Source: DATKMP01 sp035541775 (GTDB lineage Bacteria > Bacteroidota > Ignavibacteria > UBA10030). From it: a stretch of 5,764 bases of DNA. The translations under genes were made by a program, and so were the position numbers. A model generated the notes under the pieces. The model was not told the origin of the DNA and did no database searches. It saw only the letters and a program-made list of their open reading frames with translations. Shown here piece by piece: positions 1 to 5,391 of this stretch. The stretch lies in NCBI GenBank assembly GCA_035541775.1, contig DATKMP010000077.1, forward strand, positions 1 to 5,764. The letters run 5' to 3'. Numbering within the stretch: position 1 is the stretch's first letter; each line of letters starts with the position of its first letter.

Positions 1-38
1 TTGAATAAATATAAGATATGAAGGGAAGTGGAAGACGT

Positions 39-932
39 ATGATACAATTTAAAACCATCAGCGAATTGGATACGGCAGAAGGATTTGCTCCGCCCGAGCA
101 TCCGCTGATCAGTCTGAATGTCCTTGAAAAATCATCCTGTATAAAAAAAGATGTTGAGTTCGCATGCAACTGTTATATCATTTGTTTTAAAAAAATAAAA
201 TCCGGCGAGCTGATCTATGGAAAAACAAAATATGATCACGATACCGGTCACATGTTTTTTACAAAACCCAATCAAGTGCTGACTGCTCGTGGACTGCAAC
301 TGGCGGAAAAAGGGTTTGCGATTCATCTGCACGAAGATTTTCTTATCGGTCATCCGTTGTTCACGGAAATCAAAAAATATTCTTTCTTCGATTATGAAAC
401 GCATGAGGCGCTTCACCTTTCGCCGCGAGAGAAAGAAATCATGTGGTCGCTCTATCACAAGATGGAGAAGGAGTATCACGACAATCCGGATGAGTTCAGC
501 AAATCGATTATTCTTTCGCATTTAGATTCGATGCTGAAGTATGCACAGCGATTTTACAAACGCCAGTTCATCGACCGAAAACAGATTTCCGGAGTCACCG
601 TTACAAAATTCAATCAATCTCTGAGCGCATATTTTGAAAAGGGAGATGCAGGAGAAAAGGGATTACCCACCGTCAACTATATCGCATCGCAATTACATCT
701 TTCGTCAAAATATTTAAGCGATTTGTTGAAGCAGGAAACAGGCAAGACGGCGTTAGAATTGATTCATCTGTATGTGATTTCGGAAGCAAAAAATTTGTTG
801 GTAGAAGGCGAACAGAATATTGCCGAAATTGCCTACCGACTTGGATTCGAAAATCCTCCGTACTTTTCCAGATTGTTTAAAAAAGAAGTCGGGATGAGTC
901 CGAAAGAATTTAAAAATCATCTTCAAAATTAA
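39..932 (+). CDS. AraC-family transcriptional regulator
   Basis: Predicted cytoplasmic DNA-binding regulator of 297 aa. The C-terminal ~85 residues (about 211-294) form the two helix-turn-helix motifs of the AraC/XylS domain: a first HTH around IASQLHLSSKYLSDLLKQ, then IAEIAYRLGFENPPYFSRLF followed by KKEVGMSPKEFK, which matches the classic family signature. The N-terminal half (opening ISELDTAEGF..PEHPLISL) resembles the cupin-like sensor half of AraC regulators common in Bacteroidota; its ligand cannot be inferred. An in-frame ATG lies upstream at 18, giving 304 aa. I prefer ATG 39 because GGAAG (30-34) lies just ahead of it and the protein then starts at MIQFKTISEL, as relatives do. The gene ends about 250 bp before a co-directional secreted esterase. 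Its target could be that gene or something divergent left of the window. Family call is firm; regulon unknown. Confidence 0.93.
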   Translation: MIQFKTISELDTAEGFAPPEHPLISLNVLEKSSCIKKDVEFACNCYIICFKKIKSGELIYGKTKYDHDTGHMFFTKPNQVLTARGLQLAEKGFAIHLHEDFLIGHPLFTEIKKYSFFDYETHEALHLSPREKEIMWSLYHKMEKEYHDNPDEFSKSIILSHLDSMLKYAQRFYKRQFIDRKQISGVTVTKFNQSLSAYFEKGDAGEKGLPTVNYIASQLHLSSKYLSDLLKQETGKTALELIHLYVISEAKNLLVEGEQNIAEIAYRLGFENPPYFSRLFKKEVGMSPKEFKNHLQN

Positions 933-980
933 TCGAAAAAGCATAGAAGCGTTCGTGGACGCCGGAATCATAAAATAAAT

Positions 981-996
981 ATACACGATAGTGTAC
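981..996. promoter_or_regulatory. Short inverted repeat, possible operator or weak terminator
   Basis: ATACAC-GATA-GTGTAC contains 5-bp arms TACAC/GTGTA around a 4-nt spacer, 49 bp after the AraC stop. It is followed within three bases by TTTTTT (999-1004), so it could be a weak intrinsic terminator of the regulator gene. However, the same pattern ATACAC-N4-GTGTA recurs at 4156-4171 without a T-run, which favours a protein-binding site. The two readings cannot be separated from sequence alone. Confidence 0.35.
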
Positions 997-1056
997 GATT
1001 TTTTAAAGACCATATCGAAATTGTATGCGCATTTGTTCTTGCAGCCATCCGCGGTT

Positions 1057-1085
1057 TTTCTTCCTTATTTTTATTAGGTTAATAT
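1057..1085 (+). promoter_or_regulatory. Weak sigma-70-like promoter candidate for the SGNH esterase
   Basis: TAATAT (1080-1085) is a good -10 element, with TTTCTT (1057-1062) 17 bp upstream as a poor -35. Transcription would start near 1092, leaving a leader of about 90 nt that contains the hairpin at 1103-1120. The region is A/T-rich, so a chance match is quite possible, and promoter rules in this phylum may differ from sigma-70. Confidence 0.22.
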
Positions 1086-1102
1086 AAGGGCTTGAGGAAT
1101 GT

Positions 1103-1120
1103 TTCGTTTGCAAAAACGAA
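1103..1120 (+). repeat. Perfect 7-bp hairpin with GCAA loop in the esterase leader
   Basis: TTCGTTT (1103-1109) and AAACGAA (1114-1120) are perfectly complementary around GCAA, a GNRA-type tetraloop if transcribed on the + strand. It lies about 60 nt before the esterase start, so it could be a 5' leader stem affecting mRNA stability or translation, or a DNA operator. No T-run follows, so it is not an intrinsic terminator. Confidence 0.45.
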
Positions 1121-1180
1121 GATACGAGTTCTTGGAGTCTCGATGCATTATTTGGATCGTAAAATGGAGCAGAGTTGATT

Positions 1181-2476
1181 ATGTCTTTTACATCTACAAG
1201 TCATGGTTCTTTTATTCATAAATTTTTTCAGCCGATCGGCTATTCGTTTCATCTCTTCCGTGTTTTGATGATAACGCTTGCAACTGTTAGCTTGCTTTCT
1301 TTTTGTTTCGCTCAACCGGAAGTTCCATCCTCCGCGACTCATTGGGTGGGAACATGGAGTACAGCGCCGCAGCTTGTTGAAACAAATAATAATCCTCCGA
1401 GCCCCGGGTTAAGCAACAACACACTTCGGCAACTAGTACACGTTTCTCTTGGCGGAGATAGTTTGCGGATACGATTTTCCAATGAGTTTAGTAAAAATGG
1501 CGTGACACTGAATTCGGTTCATATTGCTCTTTCCAAAGGCGGCAGTGCAATCGATACAAACTCTGATAGAGTGATATATTTTCATGGAAATCAGGCGGCT
1601 GTTATTTCTCCGGGAACCGAAATAACGTCCGATCCTTTTCAGTTCGCGTTGCAGCCGCGTGTTAATGTTGCCATCACCATATATTTCGGCAACACTTCGC
1701 CGGATGTTACCGGCCATCCGGGATCGCGAACCACGTCGTACCTGCTTGCCGGGAATGCAGTTTCCCAAAAAGATTTTTCCGGCGCTGTAGAAACAGACCA
1801 TTGGTACGCGATAAACGGAATTGATGTCGTCGCGCCGGATTCTGCTGCCGCCGTTGTGGTGCTTGGCAACTCCATCACTGATGGACGCGGCTCCGGTACG
1901 AACAAACAAAATCGCTGGCCGGATGAATTAGCCCGCCGTCTTCAAGAGAATCGCGGCACGCAGCAAGTCGCGGTTCTGAATCAGGGTATTGGAGGAAATT
2001 GTGTCCTGCATAAATGCTTGGGACCTTCCGCCTTAAGTCGATTTCAACGCGATGTGCTCGATCAGCATGGCGTAAAATGGTTGGTGATTTTTGAAGGGAT
2101 CAATGATATCGGCGGAGCGTACGGCGCAGAAGGCTCGGCGAAAGTGGCGAAAGATTTAATTGCCGCTTACGGGCAGATGATCGACATAGCTCATGCGAAA
2201 GGTATTCTTGTCTTTGGAGCAACACTGCTTCCCTTCGGCGGCTCGTCGTACGATTCACCGGATCATCAAACAGCATGGCAAACAGTCAACGATTGGATTC
2301 GGGCCAGTGGCCGTTTCGATGCCGTCATTGATCTCGATAAAGCTCTTCAGGATCCCGCAACCCCGGGGCATCTCTTACCGGCGGCAGATTCGGGCGATCA
2401 TCTTCATCCGAGTGAAACCGGACACCGCATGATTGCTGAAGCTGTTGATGTAAATCTATTTCTACGAACGAAGTAA
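1181..2476 (+). CDS. Secreted SGNH/GDSL-family esterase (XynE-like)
   Basis: Predicted exported serine esterase of 431 aa, probably an acyl- or acetylesterase. All SGNH blocks are visible: block I GNSITDG with nucleophile Ser231, block II NQGIGGN with Gly272, block III GINDI with Asn308, block V DHLHP with Asp406 and His409. Before the hydrolase domain (from about 222) lies a beta-rich N-terminal domain (about 54-215, starting HWVGTWSTAPQ), the arrangement of the XynE-like SGNH group. Residues 28-44 form a hydrophobic signal segment ending SFCFA|Q; there is no lipobox, so cleavage by signal peptidase I is expected. ATG 1181 is chosen, with GGAG at 1166-1169 (11-nt spacing); a TTG at 1175 has 5-nt spacing and is equally possible. 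A later Met (1268) would strip the basic n-region and has no ribosome site. Cys274 and Cys279 flank block II and may pair. Substrate unproven. Confidence 0.92.
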   Translation: MSFTSTSHGSFIHKFFQPIGYSFHLFRVLMITLATVSLLSFCFAQPEVPSSATHWVGTWSTAPQLVETNNNPPSPGLSNNTLRQLVHVSLGGDSLRIRFSNEFSKNGVTLNSVHIALSKGGSAIDTNSDRVIYFHGNQAAVISPGTEITSDPFQFALQPRVNVAITIYFGNTSPDVTGHPGSRTTSYLLAGNAVSQKDFSGAVETDHWYAINGIDVVAPDSAAAVVVLGNSITDGRGSGTNKQNRWPDELARRLQENRGTQQVAVLNQGIGGNCVLHKCLGPSALSRFQRDVLDQHGVKWLVIFEGINDIGGAYGAEGSAKVAKDLIAAYGQMIDIAHAKGILVFGATLLPFGGSSYDSPDHQTAWQTVNDWIRASGRFDAVIDLDKALQDPATPGHLLPAADSGDHLHPSETGHRMIAEAVDVNLFLRTK

Positions 2477-2501
2477 CGCTGCAAAAAAATCTATTTCTAC
2501 G
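2452..2501 (+). repeat. 15-bp direct repeat at the end of the esterase gene
   Basis: AAATCTATTTCTACG occurs at 2452-2466, inside the last codons of the esterase, and again at 2487-2501, just after its stop (35-bp offset). The second copy is out of frame and non-coding. The arms GTAACG (2473-2478, covering the stop) and CGTTAC (2500-2505) also form a weak hairpin with a 21-nt loop. The simplest reading is a small local duplication; a termination role is unlikely because no T-run follows. Confidence 0.5.
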
Positions 2502-2597
2502 TTACAGAAACAATCACAGTGTACTATCGATGCACACTTGATAACCGTTCGGGAAATCATGCCGGCACTCATCGAGCAGGAGCGAAGCAAATGTATC

Positions 2598-2614
2598 AAA
2601 AAATTATTTTTTTT
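2598..2614. terminator. A/T-only hairpin, possible weak bidirectional terminator
   Basis: Six A residues (2598-2603), a TTA loop and eight T residues (2607-2614) give an A/T stem that ends in a T-run when read on either strand. It sits in the 205-bp gap (2477-2681) between convergent esterase and hydrolase genes, where a shared terminator is expected. The stem has no G/C pairs and would be weak. Small open frames across this gap show no recognisable protein and are not called. Confidence 0.25.
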
Positions 2615-2681
2615 ATTTCCCCCATCTTTCGTTGCACGACCAATAATTCAGACCATTATGATGCGAGCAAGCGCCGCTCTT

Positions 2682-4013
2682 TTATCGCAACAGTATCAAT
2701 TTTTTTGTTTCACTAAATCCATCTGCCTGCAATCGGTAAAAATAAATTCCACTTGCAATATTGTTTGCTTGCCAAACACGGGAATATGTTCCGGCAGAAA
2801 GTTCTTCCTGCGCAATCGTGCTGAGTTCTCTTCCGAGAAGGTCGAAGACTTTTAACGTAACGAATGTTCGATAAGGAAGACTAAACGTTATTGTTGTGGA
2901 AGGATTGAACGGGTTGGGATAATTTTGGGATAACACAAACATTTGAGGGGACAAATTCCCATTGCCATGAATGCCGAGCGTATTGTTGATCGATGCCGTG
3001 ATCGACGTGTCGGACTCTATAAAATCATAATTTACTGCGACAATTTTGTAGGCATTGATTCCTTTGTCTAACGAGTCGTCGCTGTACGACGATTTCGTAA
3101 ATGCAACCGAGGCAAGCAGCGTATCGTTGCGGATTATTTTGTAATACCAAATTTTATTTTTCCGGATAAGGCGATTATAGGCATTGTTCCATTTTAAAAC
3201 AATCTGCGGGTAATGCACATCGGTCATCGCTTCTTGACAAAAGGTGATGACGGGAGTATCCGGCTTTTGTGTAAACGACGTATCGGTTTTGGAAAAATGA
3301 AAAATCCAATCCGACCAAGAAGGCTCTGCTTCGGCATACGGCCAAACATTGTGCCCGACAAAAGGATACGCGGAATAGCGCACGTGTTTTGCGCCCAACA
3401 AAACCATTTCGTTATACAGATTCAACGATTGCGATATCGGCACAACATTGTCGATTTCACCATGAAAAAACCAGACGGGAGTCCGCATGATTTCCGGAGC
3501 CACCGATGGATCGCCACCGCCGCACATCACCATCGCAGCGGCAAATTTTGTAGGGAATTTAAATAAAGCTTCGATCACTCCGAACCCGCCCATAGATTTT
3601 CCATAAACGTACAGCCGATTGGTATCGATGGGGTAACAACGCAAAAGACTATCGAGCAGTTTGAACGTAAGGTTCAACCGCGGTGAAAAAACATGGAGAA
3701 ACGTGTTGCCCCATCCCTGCTGATCGTTCGGAGGGCATTTGGGTTCCAGAAGAAAACATGGATTTACCGATTGAATGCTATCGTAATACCAATTGAAAAT
3801 ATTTTGCGCTGTATCATTGTATCCATGAAAGTATAATATCAACGGATATTTTTTTGTCGAATCGATGGGACTCGTGATATAGAAATCATAATGAAGCGAA
3901 TCATAGAGGTACTGAGAAGAGCCGCGCGGCGGGGGAATGTATGTTTGGGAAAAGACGTACGGGCTTGAAAGCAACGTCAATACGACAATCAAACATGAAA
4001 CTTTCAGAATCAT
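2682..4013 (-). CDS. Secreted alpha/beta-hydrolase (predicted peptidase/esterase) with T9SS sorting domain
   Basis: Exported serine hydrolase of 443 aa. Residues 1-22 are a signal peptide (VLTLLSSPYVFS|Q). An alpha/beta-hydrolase domain spans about 35-240: oxyanion-side HGYND (63-67), nucleophile elbow GKSMGG with Ser140, CGGGD (164-168), PVWFFHGEID with acid Asp188, and VGHNVW with His221. This set matches what I recall of the COG4099 'predicted peptidase' group, which includes carboxylesterases. Residues about 250-345 look like a fibronectin III/Ig-like linker. The C-terminus (about 360-443) is a T9SS type A sorting domain: NYPNPFNPSTTI, VFDLLGRE, SGIYFYRL, TKKLILL. The enzyme should therefore cross the outer membrane and be released or surface-anchored. 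The start at 4013 has AAGGG seven bases upstream and places the signal peptide at the N-terminus; ATG at 4058, with GGAG seven bases upstream, would add 15 residues. Converges with the SGNH esterase and diverges from the gene at 4253. Ester or peptide substrate unknown. Confidence 0.9.
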   Translation of the reverse strand: MILKVSCLIVVLTLLSSPYVFSQTYIPPPRGSSQYLYDSLHYDFYITSPIDSTKKYPLILYFHGYNDTAQNIFNWYYDSIQSVNPCFLLEPKCPPNDQQGWGNTFLHVFSPRLNLTFKLLDSLLRCYPIDTNRLYVYGKSMGGFGVIEALFKFPTKFAAAMVMCGGGDPSVAPEIMRTPVWFFHGEIDNVVPISQSLNLYNEMVLLGAKHVRYSAYPFVGHNVWPYAEAEPSWSDWIFHFSKTDTSFTQKPDTPVITFCQEAMTDVHYPQIVLKWNNAYNRLIRKNKIWYYKIIRNDTLLASVAFTKSSYSDDSLDKGINAYKIVAVNYDFIESDTSITASINNTLGIHGNGNLSPQMFVLSQNYPNPFNPSTTITFSLPYRTFVTLKVFDLLGRELSTIAQEELSAGTYSRVWQANNIASGIYFYRLQADGFSETKKLILLR

Positions 4014-4020
4014 CGTATGA

Positions 4021-4025
4021 CCCTT
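4021..4025 (-). promoter_or_regulatory. Ribosome binding site supporting the start at 4013
   Basis: On the minus strand AAGGG lies seven bases before ATG 4013. The competing site GGAG (4066-4069) is seven bases before ATG 4058. Both are plausible. The nearer one is preferred because it gives a compact signal peptide, whereas the longer form puts 15 polar residues ahead of it. Confidence 0.5.
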
Positions 4026-4155
4026 GTTCGATATTAAGAATACATTTTTCTTCAACATACCACCACTCCGCAATTGTTTGCTGAAAAATAAAATTTCTGG
4101 TAAAGCTATACCATAATGTTGCGAAACTACGGGAAAAATGCAAGAGGGAGGCAGT

Positions 4156-4171
4156 ATACACTGCGGTGTAT
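4156..4171. promoter_or_regulatory. 16-bp inverted repeat, candidate operator in a divergent promoter region
   Basis: ATACAC-TGCG-GTGTAT has perfect 6-bp arms and a 4-nt spacer. It lies between divergent genes, 81 bp before the beta-barrel gene start and about 140 bp before the hydrolase start at 4013, a usual place for a dimeric regulator. The same pattern with one end mismatch is at 981-996. AraC proteins normally bind direct repeats, so the regulator at 39-932 is not an obvious partner. No convincing -35/-10 pair was found for either divergent gene. Confidence 0.4.
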
Positions 4172-4240
4172 GGAACGATCGCCGAAAGATTTCTGTTTTT
4201 ATCATTGAATGTTCAGTGTGTGATGATCGTCTTATGAACA

Positions 4241-4246
4241 AGGAGG
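4241..4246 (+). promoter_or_regulatory. Strong Shine-Dalgarno site fixing the start at 4253
   Basis: AGGAGG is a full consensus ribosome site six bases before ATG 4253. It decides between that ATG and an in-frame TTG at 4250, which would be only three bases from the site. Confidence 0.8.
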
Positions 4247-4252
4247 AACTTG

Positions 4253-5167
4253 ATGAAATTATTTAGAAAGATCATATTAGCGGGAATGCTTATTGCCGCT
4301 GTAGCATTGCCGCCGGTGTGTAATGCATGTGCCTGCGGATGCAGCGTGTTTTCCGTCGGTTCGATGTGGAAAATGCCGACTTCTTCGGAAACGACAATCT
4401 ATTTTATGTACAATTATATGGATCAGAATGCAAACTGGTCCGGGAGTTCGAGCGCAGCAAGAATCTTGAACGACGACAAAGAAATCCGGACAAATTTTTA
4501 TACGCTCGGTATTCAATATATGGCGGATCGGGACTGGGGCATTACCGTCGATGTGCCGGTCTGGAACCGGTATTTTCTCACGACGGATGACGACGGCAAT
4601 CTTGCTTCCGTCAATCACACGGCTGTCTCCGACATGAGGATCACAGGAATGTACACAGGACTATCCGAGGATATGTCCACGGGAATTGTGTTCGGCGTAA
4701 AACTGCCGACAGGACCGTTCAACGAATCGTTGTTCGATAGAGATACACAAATTGGAACAGGAACGACGGATGTGCTGCTCGGCGGATACCACATGCGGCA
4801 GGAACATGGCTGGGGATGGTTTGCGCATGCGATGATCCAGTATGCTTTGAACATGCGCGATGCATATCGTCCGGGAAATAATTTCGATGTGAGTGCGGGC
4901 GTGCATTACGACAATCTATGGAACACGTACGGCATCGTTCCAATTCTGCAGGTCGTTGCATCCTTCCGCGGAGAAGACAACGGCGCGAATGCCGATCCGG
5001 ATAATACCGGATACCAGCGTGTGTACATTGCTCCCGGTTTTAAAATTGCCGCGAGCGGCAGCTTGAATATTTTTGCCGACGTGAAGTTGCCGGTGATGAC
5101 TCATATACAAGGCAATCAACTCGTTGCACCTTCACTTGCAACGGTCGCGGTAAGCTATCAATTGTAA
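4253..5167 (+). CDS. Outer-membrane beta-barrel-like protein with N-terminal Cys cluster
   Basis: Exported protein of 304 aa with no firm functional name. A signal peptide (KLFRK then a hydrophobic stretch to about residue 21) is followed by VCNA|CACGCSVF, so after cleavage at the A-x-A-like CNA site the mature protein would begin with Cys26, Cys28 and Cys30 (Cys23 stays in the leader). The LPPVC sequence is not a proper lipobox. The rest is rich in alternating polar/hydrophobic, aromatic strands (FYTLGIQYMADRDWGITVDV, MSTGIVFGVKLPTG, LNIFADVKLPV) and ends in a strand LATVAVSYQL, as expected of a beta-barrel. Conserved-looking blocks are DKEIRTNFYTLG, DRDTQIGTGTTDVLLG and ADPDNTGYQRV. It resembles uncharacterised barrels of the phenol-degradation meta-pathway/transporter-like superfamily that also begin with a CACGC motif; I recall this from memory only. 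Metal binding by the Cys cluster is a guess. Transcribed divergently from the T9SS hydrolase. Confidence 0.8.
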   Translation: MKLFRKIILAGMLIAAVALPPVCNACACGCSVFSVGSMWKMPTSSETTIYFMYNYMDQNANWSGSSSAARILNDDKEIRTNFYTLGIQYMADRDWGITVDVPVWNRYFLTTDDDGNLASVNHTAVSDMRITGMYTGLSEDMSTGIVFGVKLPTGPFNESLFDRDTQIGTGTTDVLLGGYHMRQEHGWGWFAHAMIQYALNMRDAYRPGNNFDVSAGVHYDNLWNTYGIVPILQVVASFRGEDNGANADPDNTGYQRVYIAPGFKIAASGSLNIFADVKLPVMTHIQGNQLVAPSLATVAVSYQL

Positions 5168-5170
5168 AAC

Positions 5171-5189
5171 TTCCGGTTGTGAACCGGAA
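5171..5189. terminator. Perfect 8-bp hairpin after the beta-barrel gene
   Basis: TTCCGGTT (5171-5178), loop GTG, AACCGGAA (5182-5189), starting three bases after the stop codon. The stem has four G/C pairs and is the strongest in the window. The + strand continues with CAAAAAGG, so it lacks the T-run of a standard intrinsic terminator; read on the minus strand it is followed by GTTTT. It is best read as a 3'-end stabilising or pausing stem, possibly a non-canonical terminator. Confidence 0.5.
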
Positions 5190-5201
5190 CAAAAAGGATG
5201 C

Positions 5202-5218
5202 GGATGTTTTTAACATCC
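5202..5218. terminator. Second 7-bp hairpin after the beta-barrel gene
   Basis: GGATGTT (5202-5208), loop TTT, AACATCC (5212-5218), 12 bases after the preceding hairpin. A nearby GGATG (5196-5200) could pair with CATCC instead. There is no following T-run. The tandem stems probably mark the end of the beta-barrel transcript. Confidence 0.45.
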
Positions 5219-5279
5219 CAACGGATTGATTAGGACAAAGTCTCCATTCGAATAAGCCGCGTGAAGTCAGTATCCGTTG
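5219..5279. repeat. 8-bp inverted repeat with 45-nt spacer
   Basis: CAACGGAT (5219-5226) and ATCCGTTG (5272-5279) are perfect complements. The enclosed 45 nt contain the palindrome ATTCGAAT (5246-5253) and a small GAC/GTC pairing (5234-5242). This sits directly after the two hairpins in the 224-bp non-coding gap 5168-5391 between convergent genes. The rest of the gap (5280-5391) is A/T-rich, and I see no gene in it. Confidence 0.35.
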
Positions 5280-5391
5280 TTCAAAAAAATTCAGTTAGAA
5301 AAGAATAATTATTTAGTGTTGATAAATATAACTTTGAGAAATTCGTTTTAAGATGAACGGTGAATGCAGGTTTATTCTTGGTAGTATGAAA

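Noticed and set aside
753..1342. Minus-strand open frames over the AraC C-terminus and the esterase N-terminus
   Set aside because: They are antisense to well-supported genes and their translations look random.
2662..2689. Possible terminator hairpin (GAGC/GCTC and TGCGA/TCGCA) at the end of the hydrolase gene
   Set aside because: The arms are short and mutually overlapping, and only four T residues follow on the + strand, which is the wrong strand for the hydrolase gene.
2519..2855. Two overlapping small + strand open frames (65 and 105 codons) between and into the hydrolase gene
   Set aside because: They have no recognisable protein pattern and no convincing ribosome site, and the longer one runs antisense through the T9SS sorting domain, so they look like chance frames.
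4060..4160. Promoter for the minus-strand hydrolase, sigma-70 (TTGCAT) or Bacteroidota type (TAGCTTTA)
   Set aside because: No partner element lies at the right spacing for either type; the matches are no better than expected in A/T-rich DNA.
4319..4346. Lipoprotein or c-type heme reading of the Cys cluster
   Set aside because: LPPVC lacks the small residues required at the lipobox, and there is no CxxCH motif.
4277..5119. Several minus-strand and alternate-frame open frames within the beta-barrel gene
   Set aside because: All are shadows of the strongly supported + strand gene with its consensus ribosome site.
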